Program-made: the position numbers and the translations under genes
In this document: in pieces, positions 17,228-26,050 of the stretch
Layout of the letters: each line of letters opens with the position of its first letter
Numbering within the stretch: position 1 is the first letter of the stretch
Assembly (NCBI RefSeq): GCF_024746815.1
Contig: NZ_CP080525.1
Span: 4,582,501 to 4,646,500 of the forward strand
DNA length: 64,000 bases
Reading direction: 5' to 3'
Origin: Mesorhizobium sp. AR07
GTDB lineage: Bacteria > Pseudomonadota > Alphaproteobacteria > Rhizobiales > Rhizobiaceae
The notes under the pieces: generated by a model
Told to the model about the DNA's origin: nothing
What the model saw: only the letters and a program-made list of their open reading frames with translations
Database searches by the model: none

Positions 17228-18661
17228 TCAAGGTGCGATGGTGCCCGTCAGCAGCCCGTAGGCTCCGATCAGGCCGGCGATGAGCGTGACGGCGAACACG
17301 AAGAGTTCTGTGAGCGTGAACAGCTGCAATTTCTGCTCACGCCGCGCCCAGACGTAGAGGATGGTTCCGGGCACGAAGAGGACGGCGACAAGCAGCACGT
17401 ATTTGAGCCCGGCGGCGACGAACATGACGATCGTGTAGATCGCCGCGATCCAGCCGAAGACCTGGTCGCGGCCGCGCTGATCCGGCGTCTTTTCATAGCC
17501 AACGCCGCTGCGGGCGAGCAGGATGCCGTAGCCGGCCACGAGCAGGTAGGGCAGCAGCGCGGTGACGCTCGTCATGTCGAGCATGAAGTTGAACGCGTCC
17601 CGGGACCAGTAGGTGGAGATCACGAAGAGCGATACGACGATGTTGGTCAGCCAGAGTGCATTGGCGGGGACCCTGTTGCCATTCTGCGCTGCGAAGAGCT
17701 TTGGCATGTCCTGCGACTTCGCCGCCGCGAACAGCACCTCGGCGCAGATGAGGGACCAGGCGAGATAGGCGCCGAGCACCGAGATCAGAACGCCGATCGA
17801 GATGAAGACCGCACCCCAGTGACCGACGACCGCTTCGAGAACGCCGGCCATCGATGGCTGCTGGACACCGGCGATGGCCGATTGCGACAGCGCCGCATAG
17901 GGCAGCAGCGTGACCGCCACCATCAGGCCGGTGACGCCGACGAAGCCGAGGATCGTCGCCGTGCCGACGTCGGAACGCACCTTGGCAAAGCGGGAATAGA
18001 CGCTCGCGCCCTCGATGCCAAGGAAGACGAAGACCGTGATCAGCATTGTGTCGCGCACCTGGGCGATCAGGGTCTTCGGCGGCATGTCCACGCCGCCGAA
18101 GAAATTCTCGCGGAACTGCCCGAAATGGAAGAAGAAGATCAGGAGCAGGATGAAGACCAGGATCGGCACGATCTTGGCGATCGTCACGACAGTGTTGATG
18201 AAGGTCGCCTGCTCGACGCCGCGAAGGATCATGAAGTGGAAAGCCCAGATGCCGATCAGCGACACGACGATGGCGATGGCGCTGCTGCCGTCCCCAAAGA
18301 TCCCGGGAAAGAACCGCCCCAGCGTCGAGCCGATGAGCACCCAGTAGAAGACGTTGCCCAGGCAACTACCGAGCCAGTAGCCGAAAGCGGACAGGAACCC
18401 CATGTAGTTGCCGAAGCCGGCCTTGGCATAGGCGAAGACGCCTGAGTCGATGTCGGGCCTCTTCTCGGCCAACGCCTGGAACACCCGCGCCAGCATGTAC
18501 ATGCCGGTTCCCGCAATTACCCAGGCGATGATCGCGCCGAACGGGCCCGTCGCAGTCCCGAACCGGCCAGGCAGATTGAAAATGCCCGCGCCGACCATCG
18601 ATCCCACAACCATGCTGGTCAGCGCAAACAGCGAAAGCTTCTGATTATCGTTTGAAGCCAT
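17228..18661 (-). CDS. arcD: ArcD-like amino acid antiporter (basic amino acid/polyamine antiporter family)
   Basis: This APC-superfamily transporter has 477 aa and about 12-13 membrane segments. The first carries the substrate-binding GSMVGAGIFNLP motif of the arginine/ornithine antiporter group; the IEGASVYSRFAKVRSDVGTA segment is also typical. Placed directly upstream of arcA on the same strand, it would import arginine in exchange for ornithine, citrulline or agmatine. Without arcB in the cluster, arginine/citrulline exchange is plausible (inference). An 18-bp palindrome lies just before the gene. Confidence 0.9.
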   Translation of the reverse strand: MASNDNQKLSLFALTSMVVGSMVGAGIFNLPGRFGTATGPFGAIIAWVIAGTGMYMLARVFQALAEKRPDIDSGVFAYAKAGFGNYMGFLSAFGYWLGSCLGNVFYWVLIGSTLGRFFPGIFGDGSSAIAIVVSLIGIWAFHFMILRGVEQATFINTVVTIAKIVPILVFILLLIFFFHFGQFRENFFGGVDMPPKTLIAQVRDTMLITVFVFLGIEGASVYSRFAKVRSDVGTATILGFVGVTGLMVAVTLLPYAALSQSAIAGVQQPSMAGVLEAVVGHWGAVFISIGVLISVLGAYLAWSLICAEVLFAAAKSQDMPKLFAAQNGNRVPANALWLTNIVVSLFVISTYWSRDAFNFMLDMTSVTALLPYLLVAGYGILLARSGVGYEKTPDQRGRDQVFGWIAAIYTIVMFVAAGLKYVLLVAVLFVPGTILYVWARREQKLQLFTLTELFVFAVTLIAGLIGAYGLLTGTIAP

Positions 18662-18679
18662 AAACCTCTCTCCTGGTTG

Positions 18680-18697
18680 CGCGAACTGAAGTTCGCG
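18680..18697. promoter_or_regulatory. 18-bp palindrome upstream of arcD-arcA
   Basis: CGCGAACT and AGTTCGCG form perfect 8-base arms around a 2-base centre. The site lies about 19-36 bases upstream of the arcD start codon and may be an operator or a leader hairpin for the arcD-arcA operon. The remaining divergent region up to 18926 shows no other strong motif. Confidence 0.45.
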
Positions 18698-18926
18698 ATC
18701 AGACGCCTCGCCGACACGTCTCGATCCAGCAAGGTTATGTGCGATCAGAAGCAGTAAATCCGGACGGCGGCAACCGGTGAAACGAGCCGCGGCAAAGGTT
18801 TGGGACGTCAGGTATACTGGTGGGATTTTGTGCCAATCACATAGGCGTCAGACTCGAGCTAGGTTGCAGGCGTGACACCGGACCGTCCGGACCGCCGTCG
18901 GCCAAAGGAATTGTTGATCCATTTCG

Positions 18927-20357
18927 ATGAACTCAGCCGTTCAGCAAAAATTCTCGATATGGACCCTGACAGCCATGGTCGTCGGTTCGATGGTCGGCGC
19001 GGGCATCTTCTCGTTGCCGCAGGCCTTCGGTCGCGAAACCGGCCCGTTCGGGGCCATGATCGCCTGGGCTATTGCCGGCGTCGGCATGCTGATGCTGGCC
19101 TTCGTCTTCCAGACCTTGTCGCTTCGCAAGCCAGATCTCGACGCGGGCGTATACGCCTATGCCAAGGCTGGCTTTGGCAACTATCTCGGCTTCCTCTCGG
19201 CCCTCGGTTACTGGTCCGCCGCCGTTCTCGGCAACGTTTCCTATTTCGTGCTGATAAAGTCGACGCTAGGGCTTTTCTTTCCTGTGTTCGGCGATGGCAA
19301 TACTGTCACGGCGATCGTCATTTCCTCGATGCTTCTGTGGATCGTGCATTCGCTGATCCTGCGGGGCGTCAAGGAAGCGGCGGCGATCAATACCGTCGTT
19401 ACCTACGCCAAGATCATTCCGATCTTTCTGTTTATCATCTTCGTCATCTACGGCTTCAGCGCCGATATCTTCACAGCCAATTTCTGGGGCGGGGAAGACG
19501 TCAGCGTTGGCGGCATAGCGAGCCAGATTCGCGGGACGATGCTGGTGACAGTATTCGTCTTTGTCGGAATCGAAGGCGCAAGCGTCTATTCGCGTTACGC
19601 ACGCAACCGCGGCGATGTCGGGGTCGCGACGCTCCTTGGTTTTCTCGGCGTGCTCTGTCTGCTTGTGCTGGTGACCATCCTGTCCTACGGGATCATGCTT
19701 CGTCCCGAGCTGACAGCGCTGCGCAATCCATCCATGGCAGGCGTATTGGAGGCGGTGGTCGGGCCATGGGGTGCCAAGTTCGTCAGCTTCGGCCTGCTGA
19801 TCTCCGTTGCCGGCGCCTATCTGTCCTGGGTGCTGCTGGCCGCTGAAATCCTTTTCACCGCATCTCATCACCAGACCATGCCGCGTTTTCTTGCGCATAA
19901 AAACAAGCATGGCGTGCCGTCGAATGCGCTCTGGCTGACCAATACGGTCGTGCAGGTCTTCCTGGTCCTGACGCTCTTTGCTCAACAGGCCTTCAGGCTC
20001 GCGCTCGAGCTGACCAGTTCCATGATCCTCATCCCCTATCTTCTCGTCGCCGCTTACGGGTTCAAGCTTGCATGGAGTGGTGAGAGCTACGAGAACGACC
20101 CGCCGGCGCGGCGTGTCGATTTCGCAAGGGCAGCGACAGCATTGGTCTATACGGCCGGTCTCATCTACGCCGCCAGCGCCAAGCACCTGCTGCTCTCGGC
20201 CGTCATCTACGGACCGGGCACGATCCTCTTTGTCATGGCCCGGAAGGAGCGGGGGCAGAGGGTGTTTACTCCCGCTGAGATGGGGATGTTCGTCGTCGCC
20301 GCACTTGGCGCTGTCGCGGCAATCTACGGCATCGTTGCCGGCCTCATCGCGGTCTAG
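18927..20357 (+). CDS. Second ArcD-like amino acid antiporter
   Basis: This APC-family antiporter has 476 aa and is a paralog of the product of 17228-18661, with the same GSMVGAGIFSLP motif, IEGASVYSRYARNRGDVGVA segment and overall length. It is transcribed divergently from arcD-arcA across a 265-bp region. Two antiporters beside one deiminase suggest that they differ in exchange partner (for example ornithine versus citrulline) or in regulation. The stop overlaps the convergent AraC gene by 4 bp. Confidence 0.88.
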   Translation: MNSAVQQKFSIWTLTAMVVGSMVGAGIFSLPQAFGRETGPFGAMIAWAIAGVGMLMLAFVFQTLSLRKPDLDAGVYAYAKAGFGNYLGFLSALGYWSAAVLGNVSYFVLIKSTLGLFFPVFGDGNTVTAIVISSMLLWIVHSLILRGVKEAAAINTVVTYAKIIPIFLFIIFVIYGFSADIFTANFWGGEDVSVGGIASQIRGTMLVTVFVFVGIEGASVYSRYARNRGDVGVATLLGFLGVLCLLVLVTILSYGIMLRPELTALRNPSMAGVLEAVVGPWGAKFVSFGLLISVAGAYLSWVLLAAEILFTASHHQTMPRFLAHKNKHGVPSNALWLTNTVVQVFLVLTLFAQQAFRLALELTSSMILIPYLLVAAYGFKLAWSGESYENDPPARRVDFARAATALVYTAGLIYAASAKHLLLSAVIYGPGTILFVMARKERGQRVFTPAEMGMFVVAALGAVAAIYGIVAGLIAV

Positions 20358-21409
20358 GGCCCAAAGCTGTTTCGCAGCAGAAGACCGCTCAACGTGTGCA
20401 CCCTGCTGTCTGGCTGACTGATCTGCTGCAAGGTCGCTGCCTGGGCGCCTCCCCAGCCTTCCACGCGTGCTTCCTTTGGCGTAATGCCGAATTCCTTCCT
20501 GAACATCCGGCTGTATGCCGATGGATCCATGAAGCCCCAATCCCCGGCAATGGTGGAGATCGGTCGCCCATCCAAGCTGTCAGAAAGTATATCGCGTGTC
20601 TTGAGCAGGCGTTGGTGGCGAATATAGTTAGAAATGCCTCCAACCGGTTCAAACATCCGGTAGAGGCGGGAGCGGGACACGCCGAGTTCGCGGCAAAGCT
20701 TGTCGGGTGTCAAGGACTGATCATTCAACCTTTGCGCAATGATCTTGGCAGCGCGCTCGACGATCACGGCGTCGATCACACGCTGCGCCTCGGTGACGCG
20801 GTCATGCGATGGTGACACGCACGCAGCCAGCAGATTGGTGGTCGCAGTGGCAATGTGCGATACGCCCACCGCCCTCAGATCGGAAAGGGAACGGTGCAGC
20901 AGAAGCATGTAGTCTGCCAGGAGACTTTTCGACTCCTCGCGTATCTCAATCCTGGACGATTGGATGAACGGCAGGTCGCGTGGCAAGAAAAGAGCAAGGA
21001 GGGCATCATTCTCCGTCACGCACTCATAGGGCTCTGCAAAAGATTGCAGGGTCGTTTTCACGACCTGCCAATTTCCAGTATACCTGCCCTTGGACAAGGG
21101 CAGGCTCAAATACCAATTGTCCACCGAAGGGTTTTTCAAATGCCGCCAGCGATAGCGGTAGCCATTGCCAGGCAAGTTGAGGAACATGACAGCCAACGGT
21201 CCCAAATCCCACACCGTTTCATGGGCTGGAAACGAATGGCTCCGTTCTTGCAGAAGTTCAGTGTCGGCAACACCTTGATACCAGCTTCGAAACAGGTCGA
21301 ACTGCTCGGCAGGTGGTGCCGTGGAGGTGTCGATGTCGACGGCGCATTGCAGGGGCTTCTCGGCATCTGCTCTTCCGGATTGCCCGGCGGTATGAACTCT
21401 AGCATCCAT
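20354..21409 (-). CDS. AraC-family transcriptional regulator (AraC-binding-like N-terminal domain)
   Basis: This regulator of 351 aa has an N-terminal AraC-binding-like sensor domain (about residues 20-200; PPAEQFDLFRSWYQGVADTELL is a family marker) and a C-terminal double HTH (about 235-335), with ISNYIRHQRLLKTRDIL and the second-helix WGFMDPSAYSRMFRKEFGITP. It is a paralog of the regulators at 37999, 39065, 46604 and 47671 and starts with the same MDARV. It is divergent from the two Tat-exported hydrolase genes at 21874 and 23147 across 464 bp, so they are candidate targets (inference). Confidence 0.88.
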   Translation of the reverse strand: MDARVHTAGQSGRADAEKPLQCAVDIDTSTAPPAEQFDLFRSWYQGVADTELLQERSHSFPAHETVWDLGPLAVMFLNLPGNGYRYRWRHLKNPSVDNWYLSLPLSKGRYTGNWQVVKTTLQSFAEPYECVTENDALLALFLPRDLPFIQSSRIEIREESKSLLADYMLLLHRSLSDLRAVGVSHIATATTNLLAACVSPSHDRVTEAQRVIDAVIVERAAKIIAQRLNDQSLTPDKLCRELGVSRSRLYRMFEPVGGISNYIRHQRLLKTRDILSDSLDGRPISTIAGDWGFMDPSAYSRMFRKEFGITPKEARVEGWGGAQAATLQQISQPDSRVHTLSGLLLRNSFGP

Positions 21410-21873
21410 AGCAACTATCCGTCTTTTGTCGGTGCAACGCGGACTACTGTGAGGATATTAGTTCGTGCTAACATAGACGATTCAAGCAGTGTTGGGGCGG
21501 ATGTAATACCTGTCTACCGCCAGCATGAAATCATGTTAATCAATCGTTAACGTGCTGTCTGGCCCATTCGATGTATCCAGTGGAAATTCGCGGACTGGTC
21601 TGAACTGCGCCCGATGGAAGCCACGCAGGTGGTTGTGTCATATCCGGCGCTTTTCACATGGGTTGTGGTGGTCCTCCTTTCAGTATGCAAAGCATCCCAA
21701 TCATAGACCACCAGTCCATTTTTCTTGTTTGAGGCTGTACTCCCCGAAACGTCCTGTGGACTAATGCCCGGACACCACGCGCTCAACGGGAATCGGCAGG
21801 GATGATCTGGCCGCCCTCGCAGGCGTCATCGCGAAGATCTCCAACATGATCCTCATCGGCAGGGACCACAGCC
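21410..21873. other. Divergent intergenic region between AraC regulator and exported hydrolases
   Basis: These 464 bp are less GC-rich than the flanking genes. No coding frame is convincing. A short GTTAA and TTAAC inverted repeat sits at about 21535-21551. The promoters for both directions must lie here. I cannot define an AraC binding site by eye. Confidence 0.5.
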
Positions 21874-23067
21874 ATGGCGAATGAAACCAGCGAGGGCCTC
21901 GGACGTCGCGACTTTATGATCGCGTCAGTCGCCACGATCGGCGCTGCCGCCGCGCTCATGGCCGGACCGGCGCAGGCACAAACTGGCTCGGCATCTGCAA
22001 GCGTGTCTCCCGCCGGGACGTCGGGAACCGTCTACACTGGCGATGTCATCGACGGAAAGAAGGTCATCAGTTCGCTTGACATCTCGGATCTGGGACCAGG
22101 CAAGCACAGCTTTTATTTCCAGGGCGTCCAAATGCCTACGGGCCAGCACTGGTACGTCTCGGTGATGGTCGCCAAGGGGGCAGCCCCGGGCAAACGGCTG
22201 GGGCTGATGAGCGGGGTGCATGGCGATGAAATGAGCCCCATTCACACCGTGCAATCCGTGATGCGTGAACTCGATCCGGCCGCGATGTCGGGATCCGTGA
22301 TGGCGGTATTCGACATTTCGCGCCCCGCAATGGAGGGCATGGAACGGCGATGGCCGAATTCGGGGCGCGGGATCGACCTGATCGACATCAATCGGCTGTT
22401 CCCTGGCAATGAGGGTGCGCCCGACGCGCCGTCGCGCCACGCCGGCCTCTTGTTCAATCGGCTTCTGCGGTCAAACCTCGACTACGGGATCGATTTTCAT
22501 ACGGCCGCCACGGGCATGGACGCGACGGCGTTCCACCTTGCGCGCATGGATCTCCCCGAAGTGCGGGCGATGGCGGAACTCTATCCGGTCGACCAGATTT
22601 TCGACAACCTGGCCGAGCCGGGTCTTCTCGCCAATGCCCTCATCGATGCCGGCATCCCGGCCTTCACGCCCGAAATCGGCAAGCCGCGGATCTTCGATCA
22701 CGGTATGATCGCCCTGTTCGTCGAAGGGACGATGAACGTCATCAAGCATCACGGAATAATTTCAGGTCCCATCGGCAGAACCAGTAAGGATTCGAACGTT
22801 TTCGTCGCGGACGGCATGTTCCCCGTCATCGCGACGCATGGCGGCTTCGTCGAGTTGCTGGTCGAGCTCAATGAAACCGTGCAGCCCGGACAGAAAGTTG
22901 CCGTCCAGAGGAACACCTTTGGTGAAACTGTCGCGGAATATTCCGTGACTCTCGGCGGCAAAGTCGGCGCCAGGCGGACCGATGCAACAGCCGAGCCGGG
23001 AACTCCGATCGTATTCCTCATCTTTGATAGCGCCAACCCTGTCGGCGGAGATGCGCTGGTCGAGTGA
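21874..23067 (+). CDS. Tat-exported succinylglutamate desuccinylase/aspartoacylase family protein
   Basis: This predicted zinc-dependent deacylase-like protein has 397 aa. The N-terminus carries a Tat signal (LGRRDFMIASVATIGAAAAL, then AQAQ), so the folded enzyme is expected in the periplasm. The catalytic domain shows the first zinc ligands in GVHGDEMSP (HxxE) and the third in DFHTA. It resembles M14-like aspartoacylases, and a C-terminal beta domain (from about residue 300) fits the family. The gene is followed after 79 bp by a Tat-exported amidohydrolase, so the pair may degrade an N-acyl or amide compound outside the cytoplasm. Substrate unknown. Confidence 0.85.
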   Translation: MANETSEGLGRRDFMIASVATIGAAAALMAGPAQAQTGSASASVSPAGTSGTVYTGDVIDGKKVISSLDISDLGPGKHSFYFQGVQMPTGQHWYVSVMVAKGAAPGKRLGLMSGVHGDEMSPIHTVQSVMRELDPAAMSGSVMAVFDISRPAMEGMERRWPNSGRGIDLIDINRLFPGNEGAPDAPSRHAGLLFNRLLRSNLDYGIDFHTAATGMDATAFHLARMDLPEVRAMAELYPVDQIFDNLAEPGLLANALIDAGIPAFTPEIGKPRIFDHGMIALFVEGTMNVIKHHGIISGPIGRTSKDSNVFVADGMFPVIATHGGFVELLVELNETVQPGQKVAVQRNTFGETVAEYSVTLGGKVGARRTDATAEPGTPIVFLIFDSANPVGGDALVE

Positions 23068-23146
23068 TGGGTCCTGAACCAACAAGTACCGCGACACGAA
23101 GCGCCGTCCGGTAACGTGCAGTGTCGCTCAACCGAAAGCAAAAGAC

Positions 23147-24589
23147 ATGCTGCGGCTAGGCTCGAAGTACAGTCACCTCGTTCACAGTTCCGGTTGCGGC
23201 TGTTTCAATCCCGATCTTCAAAAGGCTTCCCGTCGCCTGGAAGCCTTTTCGCGGCGCAGTTTTCTTTCGGGTCTTGGGGCAGCAACCATTGCCGGCGTGC
23301 TGGCCAAGCCTTCGTTCGCGCAGACGGCCGCGCCCCCCACCAAGATCCTGTTTCGCGAGGTTCGGCTTTTCGACGGCAAATCGGGCACGGTGAAGGACAG
23401 CGCTCAAATCCTGGTGGAAAACAACAGGATTTCCAGCATCGATATGACGAATGCGCCTGCGCCGGGCGACGCAAGGGTAATCGGCTGCCGCAATGGCGTG
23501 CTTATGCCAGGCTTGATCGATGCGCACTGGCATACGATTTTCGCGGCGGTTCCGCTGAACATCCTGCTGAATGGCGATCCTGGCATCATCTTCGCGGCCT
23601 CCACCGCAGAGGCGGATCGCACCCTGATGCGCGGTTTCACCACCGTTCGCGATTTGGGAGGCCCCTCCTTCTCGTTCAAGCAAGCCATAGATGCCGGAAT
23701 GATCCCTGGTCCGCGCATTTTCCCGGCCGGCGCGATGATCACGACTTCCGGGGGGCATGGCGATCTTCGGCTGCCAAGCGAGATTCCGCGCGACGGCGGC
23801 AAGCTCAGCAAAGGCGAATTGCTGGGCGGGTCGGCTGTCGTCGACGGTATCGATGAGCTGAAGATGCGCATACGCGAACAGCTTCTCCAGGGTGCGTCGC
23901 AGGTGAAGGTGGTGGGCAGTGGCGGCGTGTCGTCGCCGCGCAGCCCGCTCGACATGACGACCTTCAGCGCGGACGAGCTTCGGGCAGCCGTCGAAGTCGC
24001 GCAGGACTGGAACACCTACGTTACAGTACATGCCTACACCTCTCGTGCCGTGCAGCGTGCACTGGCTGCTGGCGTGGTCTCCGTCGAACACGGCCATCTG
24101 ATGGACGAGGAAACGGCAAGGATGATCGCCGAGAAAGGCGCATGGCTCAGCATGCAGCCCTTCCTGACGATGGAGGATGCCGCATCGCAAAGCGGACCGG
24201 GCGTGGAGCGCATTCAGCAGCTCTTCGCCGGCACGCCAAGGATATACAATCTCGCGCGTAAGTACGGCATCAAGACTGCGTGGGGTTCAGACGTGCTGTT
24301 CTCGCCCGAACTCGGCCCACGTCAGAATGTCATGCTCACGCATTTGGCCAACTGGTACAAGAACGCCGAAGTCCTGCAGATAGCGACCTCGGTCAATGCC
24401 GAACTGCTTGGGCTTTCCAATCTTCGAAATCCATACCCTGGCAAGATCGGTGTCATCGAGGAGGGGGCGTTTGCAGACCTGCTCGTGGTGGACGGCAATC
24501 CAGTCGATGACATCAGGCTGCTCGAAGATCCGCAGAAGAACTTCACGGTGATCGTGAAGGACGGTCGACTGCACAAGAACATCCTGTGA
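23147..24589 (+). CDS. Tat-exported amidohydrolase family protein
   Basis: This metal-dependent hydrolase has 480 aa and resembles the imidazolonepropionase/Xaa-Pro-dipeptidase group. The Tat signal is FSRRSFLSGLGAATIAG (twin Arg at residues 36-37), ending near PSFAQ. Metal ligands: HxH in PGLIDAHWHT, a likely carboxylated Lys in VKVVGSGG, His in VHAYTS and VEHGHLM, and the catalytic Asp in WGSDVLF. The gene lies 79 bp after the aspartoacylase-like gene and is probably cotranscribed. The roughly 30 residues before the twin Arg are unusually long; no better start codon was found. Confidence 0.87.
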   Translation: MLRLGSKYSHLVHSSGCGCFNPDLQKASRRLEAFSRRSFLSGLGAATIAGVLAKPSFAQTAAPPTKILFREVRLFDGKSGTVKDSAQILVENNRISSIDMTNAPAPGDARVIGCRNGVLMPGLIDAHWHTIFAAVPLNILLNGDPGIIFAASTAEADRTLMRGFTTVRDLGGPSFSFKQAIDAGMIPGPRIFPAGAMITTSGGHGDLRLPSEIPRDGGKLSKGELLGGSAVVDGIDELKMRIREQLLQGASQVKVVGSGGVSSPRSPLDMTTFSADELRAAVEVAQDWNTYVTVHAYTSRAVQRALAAGVVSVEHGHLMDEETARMIAEKGAWLSMQPFLTMEDAASQSGPGVERIQQLFAGTPRIYNLARKYGIKTAWGSDVLFSPELGPRQNVMLTHLANWYKNAEVLQIATSVNAELLGLSNLRNPYPGKIGVIEEGAFADLLVVDGNPVDDIRLLEDPQKNFTVIVKDGRLHKNIL

Positions 24590-24727
24590 GCATCGGCGGA
24601 ATCTACATATGCTGCATTCACCCCGCGGCGGTCAGTCAATCCATCCTGACTTTATGGTCTTGAGGAACCGGCGATCGCCGAGGGGCTCGTCCTCGGCTAG
24701 CCGCGGTGTCTGGCATCGGCACCGCGG

Positions 24728-25426
24728 ATGATGGCCAATTTGATAGCAGCCCACTCGATCACGCTGAAGCTGGCGCTATCCCTGCTGCTCGGACTTCTGA
24801 TCGGCGTGGAGCGCCAATACAAGCAGCGCCATACCGGGCTCGTGACCCATGCCCTGGTCGCGTTGGGCGCGGCGTCCTATGCGTCCTTGCCCGGCGCGCT
24901 TGGACTGGAACTGGATCTGCGCATGGGATCTCAGGTGGTAACTGGCATCGGCTTTCTAGGTGCCGGCCTGATCATGAGGGACGGCACCAGCATAAGGGGG
25001 CTGAGCACGGCTGCTACCGTCTGGAGCACCGGGGCCGTGGGCGTGTTTGTCGGCTACGGCTTCCTGCTGCTCGCGGTAGAAACGACCTTGTTCGTGATCC
25101 TGTCGAATGTCCTCCTGCCTCGGCTCGCTCTTTATGTGGGGGGATATTCTTCCTTGCCTGCGGATAACGAGAAAATCTATTTTATAAAAATACAGTGCGA
25201 TTTGCAGAAGGCAGATATTATTAGATCATCTATCGTTCAGGCAATAGAATTGAAAAATCTCCGACTCATGTCCATGGATAGCGATGTTGATGAAGGGAAA
25301 GATATTTCAGAGATACGCGTCTCTGTTCTTTCAGAAAAAGGAGAGGAACGATCTATTGATGCCTTAATTGGTTTCTTGGCCATGAAAGAAATTGTTCATT
25401 TCGTTGGCCGTGAGGCCGATATCTAG
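24728..25426 (+). CDS. mgtC: MgtC/SapB family membrane protein
   Basis: This inner-membrane protein has 232 aa. The MgtC domain holds about four or five helices with the hallmark LLLGLLIGVERQ, TGIGFLGAGLIMRDG and GLSTAATVWSTGAVG sequences. A C-terminal ACT-like cytoplasmic domain follows from about residue 145. MgtC proteins aid survival in low magnesium and in acid or intracellular niches by restraining the F-type ATPase. The DNA from about 25150 to 25425, encoding the C-terminal domain, is much more AT-rich than the first half. The gene precedes an HdeD gene by 20 bp. Confidence 0.92.
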   Translation: MMANLIAAHSITLKLALSLLLGLLIGVERQYKQRHTGLVTHALVALGAASYASLPGALGLELDLRMGSQVVTGIGFLGAGLIMRDGTSIRGLSTAATVWSTGAVGVFVGYGFLLLAVETTLFVILSNVLLPRLALYVGGYSSLPADNEKIYFIKIQCDLQKADIIRSSIVQAIELKNLRLMSMDSDVDEGKDISEIRVSVLSEKGEERSIDALIGFLAMKEIVHFVGREADI

Positions 25427-25446
25427 AACGCGCGTGGAGCGGAGAA

Positions 25447-26028
25447 ATGACAGGAAAATCAGACCAATCGCCTGCGACGCCATCTGAAAGAGCCGAAATC
25501 GAGCAGAGCAAATGGCGCAGGTTTCTGCTTTTTGGGCTTCTCCTGCTTGCGGGTGGAGTGTTTTCCGTCTCTGTTCCAGCCGTTTCCAACTTCGCATCCA
25601 GCGTCGTGTTCGCCGTGGCTCTGATCGTGGTCGGCGTCATCAAGGTCATACAGTCCCTTTGGATCAAAAGCTGGGCCGGCTTCGTATGGCAGGAGCTGAC
25701 CGGCTTCTTCGAGCTCATCGGCGGTATCATGATTTACTTCAATCCTGTAAAGGCGTCGGCTGCAATATCGCTATTCATAGCGTTTGTATTGTTTGTGCAC
25801 GGAATTCTTCAGATCATAATCGCGATTGAGGTCAGGAAGTCGAGCCATTGGTATTGGTTCGTTGTTTCTGGAATCGTCGCTATACTTGCAAGCATTTCCA
25901 TAATTCTGAAGTGGCCAATGGTCAGAGAGATGCCGACTGGCCTTGTGGCCGGGTTCTCCCTGATGATTGCTGGACTGGCGTATCTCGTCATTGCGCTGAG
26001 CGTGCGCAAGACGAAGATTTTGTCTTGA
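25447..26028 (+). CDS. HdeD family acid-resistance membrane protein (DUF308)
   Basis: This protein of 193 aa has about six short transmembrane helices in the DUF308 repeat pattern (three helix pairs, with FVWQELTGFFELIGGIMIYFNP in the middle). In enteric bacteria HdeD contributes to acid resistance at high cell density; the mechanism is not known. It follows mgtC by 20 bp and precedes the RND adaptor gene by 22 bp, so mgtC, hdeD and the RND genes could be one transcript. A second family member lies at 31150. Confidence 0.88.
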   Translation: MTGKSDQSPATPSERAEIEQSKWRRFLLFGLLLLAGGVFSVSVPAVSNFASSVVFAVALIVVGVIKVIQSLWIKSWAGFVWQELTGFFELIGGIMIYFNPVKASAAISLFIAFVLFVHGILQIIIAIEVRKSSHWYWFVVSGIVAILASISIILKWPMVREMPTGLVAGFSLMIAGLAYLVIALSVRKTKILS

Positions 26029-26050
26029 GAACAGGATGCGAGGATCCGCT

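Noticed and set aside
16007..18445. Very long plus-strand open frame (about 812 codons) opposite arcA and arcD
   Set aside because: It is the antisense shadow of two clear genes, is rich in Asp/Arg/His with no domain, and arises from high GC content.
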